64,000 nucleotides of DNA from Rhodobacteraceae bacterium DSL-40 (lineage in GTDB: Bacteria > Pseudomonadota > Alphaproteobacteria > Rhodobacterales > Rhodobacteraceae), in the NCBI GenBank assembly GCA_003258405.1, contig QKPN01000001.1, positions 773,305 through 837,304 of the forward strand. Reading direction: 5' to 3'. Positions 1 through 7,661 of the stretch are shown one piece after another. The position numbers were made by a program, and so were the translations under genes. A model generated the notes under the pieces. That model saw only the letters and a list, made by a program, of their open reading frames with translations, ran no database searches and was not told the origin of the DNA. How positions within the stretch are numbered: the stretch's first letter is position 1; every line of letters begins with the position of its first letter.

Positions 1-377
1 TCGGCCAGCTCGATGTTGGCGACGAGCGCATCCCAGATATCCATCCGCAGCACCTGGAAGGAATCGCCCGTCAGCTCCTCGATCTCGCGGATCCGGAACT
101 GCCGGGAGAGCGACATGCCGGTATAGACGAACTCCCGGAGTTCGGTGGCATGGCTGTCGATGAAGGCCTGGAGGAAGGGGTGGCGTTCGCGGGTCACGCC
201 GCGCGCGGCGAGGCCGGCGGCGATGTGGTCCCGGAAGTGTACCTGAAGCAGGTGCTGGCTCTCGCCAAGAAACCGCATGAGGAACACGAGATCCTGCGGC
301 GCCCGGCGCAGGATCGCCTCGGCGACGCGCTGGGGCTCCGAAGACGGGCCGAGTAATGTTGCATCCTTGTCGGACAT
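1..377 (-). CDS. Unrecognised protein, N-terminal 125 residues, runs off the left edge
   Basis: An open frame reads leftward from an ATG at 377 with no stop before the window edge, giving 125 residues that start MSDKDATLLG. The visible part is predicted helical, with many Arg, Glu and Leu, and contains stretches such as DLVFLMRFLGESQHLL and HATELREFVYTGMSL. There is no signal peptide, membrane segment or recognisable DNA-binding motif, and I do not recognise the family. Upstream on its own strand there is a weak AGGGAA ribosome-binding sequence. It points away from the monooxygenase operon, so the long spacer to position 1232 serves both directions. Codon use matches the neighbours. The C-terminus is missing, so function cannot be judged. 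Confidence 0.6.
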   Translation of the reverse strand, partial: MSDKDATLLGPSSEPQRVAEAILRRAPQDLVFLMRFLGESQHLLQVHFRDHIAAGLAARGVTRERHPFLQAFIDSHATELREFVYTGMSLSRQFRIREIEELTGDSFQVLRMDIWDALVANIELA

Positions 378-551
378 GATCCGGCGGCGTTTCCCTGTCT
401 GGCCCGGCCTTGGCGGCGGGTCCTTCGTTCTGGCGGGCACACGCCCCGGACACCTCCGAGTCGCTCCCCTTGCCAGTCACATAATAGTCACGGCATTTCG
501 TCAAGTGAAGCTCATATATAATTGAAGTTTCTACATGAATTTTTACAGAGG

Positions 552-598
552 TGTCCGCGGACAATACACGTACAGCTTCGGTGTATTTACATGTGTAA
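552..598. promoter_or_regulatory. Clustered palindromes, candidate activator-binding sites
   Basis: Three dyads lie next to each other. TGTCCGCGGACA is a perfect 12-bp palindrome at 552-563. AATACAC (563-569) and GTGTATT (581-587) form a 7-bp inverted repeat with an 11-nt spacer. TTACA (587-591) and TGTAA (594-598) form a third with a 2-nt spacer. They are 340-390 bp upstream of the sigma-54 promoter, within reach of a looping enhancer-binding protein. The AcoR-type activator encoded at 11778-13766 is the obvious candidate. Binding is inferred, not shown. Confidence 0.4.
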
Positions 599-938
599 CG
601 CTTCTTTACAGTCCGAGGTGAACGGGAAGCATGCTTCGGAAGCCCTTGCCCCGAAAATGGCGCCGAGCGCGAAAAAAACATCCGCCCGATGCCCAAACCT
701 GACTTTGCGATGCATCAAAAAGGGGCGCGTGCCGGAGCGAGGCGATCGCGCTGGGCCAAAAATTTTACCCGTAATTCAAATGCGTTAACCGGCCTTTTTT
801 GGCACGCCGCGCCTGCTGCAAACGCGAATTCGCTTCCTGAAGCCCCGGCAACCGGCGGCTGTTATCACGCGACTTTTCCGGCCGAATTGTGGCCTTCGCG
901 TCTCATTGCACCAAAGGAGGAGGCCGCAATCCGAAGAC

Positions 939-954
939 TGGCACGGTCCTTGCT
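939..954 (+). promoter_or_regulatory. Sigma-54 (-24/-12) promoter of the monooxygenase operon
   Basis: The sequence TGGCACGGTCCTTGCT matches the sigma-54 consensus (TGGCACG, four bases, TTGCW) essentially perfectly, with GG at 940-941 and GC at 952-953 separated by the required ten bases. Transcription would start about 12 bases past the GC, near 965, giving a leader of about 268 nt. The sigma-54 activator gene at the far end of the operon supports the assignment. Confidence 0.88.
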
Positions 955-1232
955 TTGTTACGCTGCAGAAGAAGCCGGTCCCGCCACGACGCGGGATCTC
1001 GTGAAGAACGAAGGAAGGGAGGAGACATGCGGGGGCACTGCCTCGCTCCGGTCCCAGCGCAGCGCGCGGGACGGGAGCTTCCGGCGCCCACAGCGGCGCC
1101 CTCTCCCGGAACCTTTGCCGTGATCCGAACGGGCGGTCGCGCCGGCATGCCAGATGGCATCCGCGAACGGACCCCCGCACCTGCAACCGTCGGCACGGGC
1201 CGACGCAAAGCGACAACAAGGAGGCTGATGGC

Positions 1233-2900
1233 ATGACGTCATTGACGCTCAACAAGATCACGTCACAACGCGGCATCTCGGTCGGGGAAGCGACGAAGAA
1301 GATTTCCGACCTGGGGTGGAATCCGACCTACGTTCAGGAAGCAAGCACCTTCCCGACCGACTACAAGATCACCAAGGCGCCGCGGGACCCGATGAAGCAG
1401 GTGCTGCGCTCGTATTTCCCGATGCAGGAGGAAAAGGACAACCGCGTCTACGGCGCGCTCGACGCCGCCCTTCGCGGCGACATGTTCCGCAACGTGGAGC
1501 CGCGCTGGGTCGAATGGATGAAGCTGTTCCTGGCGATCATCCCCTTCCCGGAAATCTCGGCCGCCCGCTCGATGGCCATGGTCGGACGTCTTGCGCCGGG
1601 TGAAGACCTGCGCACCGGCTTCACCATGCAGATGGTCGACGAGTTCCGCCATTCCACCATTCAGATGAACCTGAAGAAGTGGTACATGGAAAACTACATC
1701 GATCCGGCAGGCTTCGACATCACCGAAGAAGCCTTCGGCAAGTGCTATGCCACCACCATCGGCCGCCAGTTCGGCGAAGGCTTCATCACCGGCGACGTGA
1801 TGACCTCCGCCTGCATGTATCTGACGGTGGTTGCGGAAACCGCCTTCACCAACACCCTCTTCGTGGCGATGCCCTCGGAAGCGGCCCGGAACGGCGACTA
1901 TGCCCTCCCGACCGTCTTCCTCTCGGTGCAGTCGGATGAAAGCCGCCACATCGGCAACGGCCATTCGATGCTGATGGCGGCGCTGAAGGAGCCGGAGAAC
2001 CACCTGCTGCTCGAGCGCGACCTGCGCTACGCCTTCTGGCAGAACCACGCCATCGTCGATGCCGCCATCGGGACGTTCATCGAATACGGCACCACCAACC
2101 GCGACAAGGACAAGGAATCCTACGCGGAAATGTGGCACCGCTGGATCTTCGAGGACTACTACCGGACCTACATGCTGCCGCTCGAGAAATACGGCATCAC
2201 GGTGCATCACGACGACGTCCACGAAGCCTGGAACCGCATCACGAAGAAGATGTATGTCCACAAGGTCGCCCAGTTCTTCGCGGTCGGCTGGCCGGTGAAC
2301 TTCTGGCGGATCGAGGCGCAGCGTGACGCCGACTTCGAATGGTTCGAGCACAAGTACCCGGGCTGGTATGCCGAGTTCGGCGACTTCTGGAAGTGGTACG
2401 ACAAGCTTTCGAAGCCGGGCCAGAAGGTCATCACCTTCAACGAGGAAACCGGCTACGTCTACCCGCACCGCTGCTGGTCCTGCCTCGTGCCCTGCCTCAT
2501 CCGCGAAGACATGGTCGTGGACGAGATCGACGGCAAGCTCCACACCTTCGCCCACGAGCTCGACCGCTGGACCGCGGTGGAAGCCTTCGCGGACGAATAC
2601 CAGGGCCGCCCGACGCCTGCGATGGGCCGCTTCTCCGGCAAGCGCGAATGGGAAACCGTCTATCACGGATGGGATCTCGCGGACGCGATCAAGGATCTCA
2701 ACTTCGTCCGCGAGGACGGCAAGACCCTGACCCCGCAGCCGCACCTGCGCTTCGACGACAAGGACATGTGGACGCTCGACGACGTGAGGGGCCACACGCT
2801 TCTCTCGCCGCTGACGCTGCTGCGCGAAATGTCGCCGGAAGATCGCCAGAAGCATATCGCCGAATACCAGGCGGGCTTCACCATCAATCCCTGCAACTGA
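1233..2900 (+). CDS. prmA: Propane-monooxygenase-type SDIMO hydroxylase large (alpha) subunit
   Basis: This is the catalytic subunit of a soluble diiron monooxygenase that inserts one oxygen atom into a small hydrocarbon or similar substrate. At 555 residues it has normal family length. All six expected iron ligands are present with methane-monooxygenase spacing: Glu107, Glu137 and His140 (in DEFRH), Glu202, Glu236 and His239 (in DESRH). The sequence closely resembles the actinobacterial PrmA/MimA group (group 5 SDIMO), for example EEKDNRVYGA and FGEGFITGD. The start has a strong AAGGAGG at 1218-1224. An overlapping two-codon frame (ATG GCA TGA, 1228-1236) covers the start codon. The gene order alpha, reductase, beta, coupling is typical of group 5. 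Substrate is inferred; propane is the best guess, but phenol or acetone activity is known in relatives. Confidence 0.93.
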   Translation: MTSLTLNKITSQRGISVGEATKKISDLGWNPTYVQEASTFPTDYKITKAPRDPMKQVLRSYFPMQEEKDNRVYGALDAALRGDMFRNVEPRWVEWMKLFLAIIPFPEISAARSMAMVGRLAPGEDLRTGFTMQMVDEFRHSTIQMNLKKWYMENYIDPAGFDITEEAFGKCYATTIGRQFGEGFITGDVMTSACMYLTVVAETAFTNTLFVAMPSEAARNGDYALPTVFLSVQSDESRHIGNGHSMLMAALKEPENHLLLERDLRYAFWQNHAIVDAAIGTFIEYGTTNRDKDKESYAEMWHRWIFEDYYRTYMLPLEKYGITVHHDDVHEAWNRITKKMYVHKVAQFFAVGWPVNFWRIEAQRDADFEWFEHKYPGWYAEFGDFWKWYDKLSKPGQKVITFNEETGYVYPHRCWSCLVPCLIREDMVVDEIDGKLHTFAHELDRWTAVEAFADEYQGRPTPAMGRFSGKREWETVYHGWDLADAIKDLNFVREDGKTLTPQPHLRFDDKDMWTLDDVRGHTLLSPLTLLREMSPEDRQKHIAEYQAGFTINPCN

Positions 2901-2912
2901 GCGGGATCAACC

Positions 2913-2935
2913 GGGGGCCGCAACCGGCGGCCCCC
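2913..2935 (+). other. Intercistronic stem-loop after prmA
   Basis: GGGGGCCG (2913-2920) pairs perfectly with CGGCCCCC (2928-2935) around a 7-nt loop. It sits 12 bases after the prmA stop and is not followed by a T-run, so it is more likely an mRNA-stabilising or processing element than a terminator. The gap to the next gene is about 200 nt, the longest within the operon. Confidence 0.55.
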
Positions 2936-3097
2936 ACACCATCCGAAAAAAGCAGGAGTTCACCTCTGCACCGCGACGCTTTCGCCACCCCGCCGGGATA
3001 GGGCGGAAGACCGAAACCACGACAGAGACGTGAACGCCATCTGCGAACCCGTTCCCACCCCGGGGAACGGAACGGAGAGGATTTGGGAGGCAAGCAC

Positions 3098-4183
3098 ATG
3101 GGGGAAACCTATACCGTCCGTCTGGAACCGGTCGGGGTCGAATTCGAGGTCGAGGAGGACGAAACCGTACTCGATGCAGCGTTCCGCCAGGGGATCGCCC
3201 TGCCGCACGGATGCAAGGAAGGCCAGTGCTCGGCCTGCAAATGCGTCCTGCTCGATGGCGAAGTGGATATGCTGAAGTATTCGACCTTTGCCCTGAACGA
3301 CAGCGAACGCGATACCGGGCATGTCCTGATGTGCCGCTCGCTCGCATTCACGGATCTCGAGATCGAGCTCCTGAATTATGACGAGGAGGTCCTGTCGAAA
3401 TCCATCCCCGTCAAGGATTTCTCGGGCCGGATCGTCACCTTCGACCGCCTGACCCACGACATACGCGGAGTCGAGATCGAGATCGACTCCCCGTTGAAAT
3501 TCTGGGCCGGCCAATATGTCGACATCACAGTCACCACGGAAGAAGGGGAGACGATTACGCGCTCGTTTTCCATGGCAAATCCGCCGAGCGAAACCACGAA
3601 ACTCTCCTTCATCATCAAGAAGTACCCCGACGGAAAGTTCTCCAACCAGCTCGACTCCGGAGGAATCCGAAAGGGAGCCGAGGTGCGGGTCCGGGGACCT
3701 TACGGAATGTGCTTCCGGCGCGAAGGACGGGAAGGACCCGTGATCCTCGTCGGCGCGGGGTCGGGCATGTCGCCGGTCTGGTCGATCCTCAACGATCACC
3801 TGGCGAGCGGCGAGGACCGCCCGGTCTACTACTTCTACGGCGCGCGCTCCCGCGACGATCTCTTCAAGCTCGACGAGATTGCCGCGATCACCGATGCCCA
3901 CCCGGAGGTGACCTTCATCCCCGTCCTCAGCCATGCGGATGACGACGCGGAATGGACCGGCGAGCGGGGCTTCGTGCACGAGGCCGTCGACCGCAAGCTG
4001 CGCGAACTCGGGATCGAGGGCGAGGGCGATGTCTATGCCTGCGGCCCGCCACCGATGATCGATGCGCTCACCCCGACCCTCTTCATGCTCGATTTCGATA
4101 CCGAGCGTGTCTTCTACGACAAGTTCACCCCAACGTCCGGCGCGTCGGCCCAAGCGCATCCCGCCGCCGCGGCGGCCGAATAA
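3098..4183 (+). CDS. prmB: SDIMO NADH-dependent reductase (2Fe-2S/FAD)
   Basis: This protein passes electrons from NADH through FAD and a plant-type 2Fe-2S cluster to the hydroxylase. It has 361 residues from the ATG at 3098, chosen because GGGAGG lies 7 bases upstream; a TTG at 3083 is in frame but less likely. The ferredoxin domain is N-terminal, with cluster cysteines Cys39, Cys44, Cys47 and Cys79; Cys49 is extra. The FAD motif RSFSMANPP follows, then the nucleotide-binding motif GAGSGMSPV and a C-terminal ACGPPPM. Its position between the alpha and beta hydroxylase genes is the group 5 (Prm/Mim) arrangement. Confidence 0.92.
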   Translation: MGETYTVRLEPVGVEFEVEEDETVLDAAFRQGIALPHGCKEGQCSACKCVLLDGEVDMLKYSTFALNDSERDTGHVLMCRSLAFTDLEIELLNYDEEVLSKSIPVKDFSGRIVTFDRLTHDIRGVEIEIDSPLKFWAGQYVDITVTTEEGETITRSFSMANPPSETTKLSFIIKKYPDGKFSNQLDSGGIRKGAEVRVRGPYGMCFRREGREGPVILVGAGSGMSPVWSILNDHLASGEDRPVYYFYGARSRDDLFKLDEIAAITDAHPEVTFIPVLSHADDDAEWTGERGFVHEAVDRKLRELGIEGEGDVYACGPPPMIDALTPTLFMLDFDTERVFYDKFTPTSGASAQAHPAAAAAE

Positions 4184-4208
4184 CCCAAAAAAGCAGGGAG
4201 AAACGACT

Positions 4209-5267
4209 ATGCCAGCAACCTCAAGCTCCGTCGGCTCGGGAGCGGCCGGCGCCGCGATCTTCTCGGGCTCGACAAGCCGGAAATACCGGTATTTCGAGCC
4301 TCGCGGCAAGCGGGCGACCCATTACGAAGACGTCACCGTGGACGTGCAGCCCGATCCGGAGCGCTATCTGATCCAGGACTGGATCATCTCCTTCGCTGAC
4401 GGCAAGGGCGCCTATGTCAAGGACAACACCCGCGCCCAGAGCTCCAACTGGCACGCCTTCCGCGCGCCGGACCAGGAGTGGGAACGCACACACTACCAGC
4501 GTCAGTCGCGCATCGAGACCATGGTGCAGAACGTCATCGCCAACGCCCGCCGCGCCGGCGCGCCGCAGACCTTCGACCGGGTCTGGCAGACGATCCTGCA
4601 GAAGCATCTCGGCGCCTGGAAGCATGCCGAATTCGGCCTCGGGACCTCGCTCATGCAGGCCCAGCGCTACGGCTACACCCAGATGATCAACAATGCGACG
4701 CTGACCAACTCGTCGTACAAGATGCGCCTCTGCCAGGACATCACGCTCTATCTCGCCGAGATCGGCATGGATATCGCGGGCTGGAATGACGAGCTCGGCA
4801 AGCAGACCTGGCTCGAGGACCCGATCTGGCAGCCGACGCGCGAAGCGATCGAGACGATCATGGGCACGACCGATTATCTCGAACAGTATTTCGCCATCAA
4901 CATCATCTTCGAGCCTCTCGTGGGCGAACTCTTCCGCTCCGGTTTCCTCATGCAGGCTGCCGCGGCGAACAATGACTTCATCACGCCCCCGGTGATCTCG
5001 GCGGCCGAGGCCGATTACGAGCGCAATCTCGCGAACACGATCGACCTCATGTATCTGCTCGTGCACGACGAGCAGTACGGCCATGCCAACCGCGAGCTCT
5101 TCCAGAGCTGGGTGAAGACCCACGGCGCGCTCGCCGACAAGGCCGCCGCCGCGCTGCAGCCGATCTGGTCGCAGCCCCACTCCAAACCCGTCTCGTTCGA
5201 GCATGTGCGGACCGTGTCCCACGAGAGGATCGGCCAGATCCTCGGCGAACTTGGCCTCAGCCGCTGA
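4209..5267 (+). CDS. prmC: SDIMO hydroxylase small (beta) subunit
   Basis: This is the structural partner of PrmA in the (alpha-beta)2 hydroxylase. It has 352 residues, usual for the family. The ATG at 4209 is preceded by CAGGGAG; a longer in-frame extension to 4062 would lie inside prmB and is rejected. The N-terminus has the family-like segment SRKYRYFEPRGKRATHYED, and the rest is helical ferritin-like. Beta subunits do not bind the diiron site, and no full ligand set is seen here. The gap to prmB is only 25 nt and to prmD 14 nt, so the core genes are surely co-transcribed. Confidence 0.92.
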   Translation: MPATSSSVGSGAAGAAIFSGSTSRKYRYFEPRGKRATHYEDVTVDVQPDPERYLIQDWIISFADGKGAYVKDNTRAQSSNWHAFRAPDQEWERTHYQRQSRIETMVQNVIANARRAGAPQTFDRVWQTILQKHLGAWKHAEFGLGTSLMQAQRYGYTQMINNATLTNSSYKMRLCQDITLYLAEIGMDIAGWNDELGKQTWLEDPIWQPTREAIETIMGTTDYLEQYFAINIIFEPLVGELFRSGFLMQAAAANNDFITPPVISAAEADYERNLANTIDLMYLLVHDEQYGHANRELFQSWVKTHGALADKAAAALQPIWSQPHSKPVSFEHVRTVSHERIGQILGELGLSR

Positions 5268-5281
5268 CTGGAGAACAGACC

Positions 5282-5650
5282 ATGTCGACCACGGCCCGCG
5301 ACTCCTCGAAGAAGAACATCTTCAAGTCGATGAAGGACATCACCTTCGAACAGACCATCTCGCATCAGTGCGGGGTGACCATGAATGACTCCGTCGAGGC
5401 ACGCGCCATCGCCGAGTTCATGGCCCAGGATCCGAACGTGACGGTGACCTACAACCCTGCGCTCATCCGGATCGACGGCGAGGGCAAGCTGATCTTCAAG
5501 ATGGACGAGATCAGCGAGTTCCTCGGCAAGGACATGACCGCCGAGATCTTCGAAGTGAACACCTCGACCCACTACGGGCGGATGGTGCGCGTCGACGACA
5601 ACACGGTGATCCTCTTCGGCAACATGGACGAAGTGTTCGAATACATCTGA
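5282..5650 (+). CDS. prmD: SDIMO coupling/effector protein (MmoB/DmpM family)
   Basis: This small cofactor-free protein of 122 residues docks on the hydroxylase and tunes oxygen and substrate access. It matches MmoB/DmpM proteins in size and in pattern: a basic N-terminus, CGVTMNDSVEARAIAEFM, and then a segment around VNTSTHYGRMVRVDDNTVILFG. The start codon follows prmC by 14 nt. It completes the four-component core. Confidence 0.92.
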   Translation: MSTTARDSSKKNIFKSMKDITFEQTISHQCGVTMNDSVEARAIAEFMAQDPNVTVTYNPALIRIDGEGKLIFKMDEISEFLGKDMTAEIFEVNTSTHYGRMVRVDDNTVILFGNMDEVFEYI

Positions 5651-5658
5651 TGCAAGGC

Positions 5659-5680
5659 GGGCCGGGTGAAAGCCCGGCCC
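5659..5680 (+). other. Stem-loop after prmD
   Basis: GGGCCGGG (5659-5666) pairs with CCCGGCCC (5673-5680) around the loop TGAAAG. It begins 8 bases after the prmD stop, where the catalytic core genes end and the accessory genes begin. Only a weak TT follows, so it may act as a partial terminator or a 3' stabiliser for the core message. Confidence 0.55.
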
Positions 5681-5757
5681 TTCCGCAACGACATTTCGCG
5701 ACCGGGCGGTGGGTGCGCGCGAGGCGCCGGGAGCCTGGAAGGACAAGGGAGGAAGCC

Positions 5758-6780
5758 ATGTACAAGACGCCCGACGGGAAGGAAATCTTCGTCATCGACG
5801 GCCACATCCATTTCTGGGACGGAAGCCCGGAAAACCAGGCCAACATTCACGGCAAGCAGTTCATCGAGTGCTTCTATGCCTATCACACGGCGCTGAGCCC
5901 GAAGGAGCAGCTCTGGGAGAAATCGAAGTTCGAGAAATACAGCGAAGACGATCTCTATCGCGATCTCTTCATCGACGGCCCCGATGACATGGCGATCATC
6001 CAGACAACGGTGCTCAGCGATTTCTACAAGACCGGTTTCGGCTGCATCCAGCGCGCCACCGACATGGCCGCCCGCGCCAAGGACCGCTTCATCGTCAACG
6101 GCTCCTTCGATCCGCGCGACGGCGAGAAGGCGCTCGAATACATCCACTTCATGAAGGAGACCTACGACATCACGGGCGTGAAGATGTACACGGCCGAGTG
6201 GAACGGGGCCTCGAAGGGCTGGCGGCTCGACGATCCGCAGGCCTATCGCTGCTTCGAGCTCTGCGAGAAGCTCGGCATCAAGAACATCCATGTCCACAAG
6301 GGCCCGACGATCATCCCGCTCAACAAGGATGCCTTCGACGTCCATGACGTCGACCACGCGGCGACGGATTTTCAGGGGCTCAACTGGATCGTCGAGCATT
6401 GCGGGCTGCCGCGCCTCGACGATTTCTGCTGGATCGCGGTGCAGGAAACGAATGTCTACGGCGGTCTCGCGGTCGCCCTGCCCTTCATCCATGGCCGGCC
6501 GCGCTATTTCGCCGAGGTGATCGCGGAGCTGCTGTTCTGGGTCGGCGAGGACAAGATCCTCTTCGGGTCCGACTATGCGATCTGGACCCCGCAGTGGCTC
6601 GTCGACAAGTTCTGGAACTTCGAGCTGCCCGAGGACATCAAGCAGGAGCGCGGCGTCGACCTCACGCCCGAGATCAAGGAGAAGATCCTCGGCCTCAACG
6701 CGGCGAAGCTCTACAACATCGACATCGAGGCGAAGCGCAAGGCGTTTGCGCAGTCTCCTGTCCAGATCGCGGCAGAGTGA
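5758..6780 (+). CDS. Amidohydrolase-2 family protein of the monooxygenase operon
   Basis: This 340-residue TIM-barrel metal hydrolase belongs to the amidohydrolase family. The ATG at 5758 follows an AAGGGAGGA-type site; an upstream in-frame extension lies in the spacer. Metal-site motifs are present: HxH in DGHIHFWD, a Lys in GVKMYTAEW, His in IHVHKG and EHCGLP, and Asp in FGSDYAIW. A homologous gene occupies the same position in actinobacterial prm and mim clusters. Its role there is not settled. It is not an obvious step in alkane oxidation, so a part in maturation or in handling a product is equally possible. The next gene starts 5 nt after its stop. Confidence 0.85.
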   Translation: MYKTPDGKEIFVIDGHIHFWDGSPENQANIHGKQFIECFYAYHTALSPKEQLWEKSKFEKYSEDDLYRDLFIDGPDDMAIIQTTVLSDFYKTGFGCIQRATDMAARAKDRFIVNGSFDPRDGEKALEYIHFMKETYDITGVKMYTAEWNGASKGWRLDDPQAYRCFELCEKLGIKNIHVHKGPTIIPLNKDAFDVHDVDHAATDFQGLNWIVEHCGLPRLDDFCWIAVQETNVYGGLAVALPFIHGRPRYFAEVIAELLFWVGEDKILFGSDYAIWTPQWLVDKFWNFELPEDIKQERGVDLTPEIKEKILGLNAAKLYNIDIEAKRKAFAQSPVQIAAE

Positions 6781-6785
6781 TCGCC

Positions 6786-7598
6786 ATGGACGTGCCGGCA
6801 CGCAACACGCGACAGGAAGGTCAGGTCTGGGATCGCCTGGCCCGGGTCGCAGATCCGGAGCTTGACGAGCCGATCACCGACATGGGGTTCGTCGAGCGTG
6901 TGGCGATCGTCGGGCGCGAGGCGGTGGAGGTGGATTTCCGCCTCCCCACCTACTGGTGCTCGCCGAATTTCGCCTTCCTGATGGCGGACGGCATCCGCCG
7001 CGAGGTCGGTTCGCTCCCCTGGGTGCGGCGCGTCCGGGTCAGGCTCCATGACCACATGTTCGCTGAACGTGTGAACAACGGGGTCAATGAAGCACAGGAT
7101 TTCGCGGATATCTTCCGCGAACTCTCCGATGGCGACGATCTCGACGCGGTACGCGCGAAATTCGAGGAGAAGGCGTTCCAGCGGCGTCAGGAGTGCCTGA
7201 TCGAGGCGCTCGTCGCGGAGGGCTTCCCGGCGTCGGGGATCGTTGCGATGACGCTCGCCGACCTCGACGCCCATGCCTTCGCCGACACGGCGGCAGCTGC
7301 GCAGAAGCCCCGTTACCGCGCGCTGCTCCTCGAGCTCGGGCTCGCCTGGGGCTCGGACGATCTCGCCTTCCGCCGCTATGACGGCAGCGCGATCACCGAG
7401 GCAGGCTTTGCCGAGCACATGGCCGCACTCCGGGCCGTGCGCATCAACATGGAGTTCAACGGCGCGCTCTGCAGAGGCCTGCAGGGCACCCGTTACAAGG
7501 AGGTCGACCGGAGCGGAAAGGAACCCGAACTGGTCGACTTCATCCTCGGCCGTGTCCCGCCGCGCGCGGACCGGCCCGGGCAGACGATGACGAACTGA
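6786..7598 (+). CDS. MIP18/DUF59 iron-sulfur-assembly-like protein
   Basis: This protein has 270 residues. The N-terminal ~100 resemble the MIP18 (DUF59, SufT/PaaD-like) domain, with PELDEPITDMGFVERV and a conserved Cys in PTYWCSPNF. The C-terminal ~170 residues are helical and not assigned to a family. Relatives act in loading or assembling iron-sulfur or other iron centres. Lying between the amidohydrolase and chaperonin genes, it is a reasonable candidate for metal delivery to the diiron hydroxylase or cluster assembly in the reductase; that is inference. The ATG at 6786 is tightly coupled to the upstream gene. Confidence 0.75.
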   Translation: MDVPARNTRQEGQVWDRLARVADPELDEPITDMGFVERVAIVGREAVEVDFRLPTYWCSPNFAFLMADGIRREVGSLPWVRRVRVRLHDHMFAERVNNGVNEAQDFADIFRELSDGDDLDAVRAKFEEKAFQRRQECLIEALVAEGFPASGIVAMTLADLDAHAFADTAAAAQKPRYRALLLELGLAWGSDDLAFRRYDGSAITEAGFAEHMAALRAVRINMEFNGALCRGLQGTRYKEVDRSGKEPELVDFILGRVPPRADRPGQTMTN

Positions 7599-7627
7599 AA
7601 CAATCCGCGGGACAGGCGGAAGGAACT

Positions 7628-7648
7628 GGACCGGCGGGGCGCCGGTCC
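7628..7648 (+). other. Stem-loop just upstream of the chaperonin gene
   Basis: GGACCGGC (7628-7635) pairs with GCCGGTCC (7641-7648) around the loop GGGGC. The stem ends two bases before the GGGAGG ribosome-binding site of the chaperonin gene, so it could affect translation of that gene as well as mRNA stability. Confidence 0.5.
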
Positions 7649-7661
7649 GAGGGAGGAAGAC

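Larger units (their letters stand above)
378..1232. other. Long regulatory spacer upstream of the monooxygenase operon
   Basis: This 855-bp stretch carries no convincing gene; the short open frames in it lack ribosome-binding sites and family resemblance. It holds an AT-richer part (about 480-620) with several short palindromes, a sigma-54 promoter at 939-954, and an expected leader of roughly 260-270 nt before the first gene. A 12-bp perfect palindrome, GAAGCATGCTTC, lies at 626-637. The far left end should also contain the promoter of the leftward partial gene. Confidence 0.7.

Noticed and set aside
522..788. Small forward frame in the spacer upstream of prmA
   Set aside because: No ribosome-binding site and no family resemblance, and it overlaps the palindromic regulatory patch.
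796..816. A second TGGCACG as another sigma-54 promoter
   Set aside because: TGGCACG is present, but no GC dinucleotide lies at the required ten-base spacing; the site at 939-954 fits fully.
1263..2855. 530-codon reverse frame opposite prmA
   Set aside because: Antisense shadow of a gene with all six diiron ligands.
3083..3097. TTG at 3083 as the start of the reductase gene
   Set aside because: The ATG at 3098 has a well-placed GGGAGG and gives the family-typical N-terminus.
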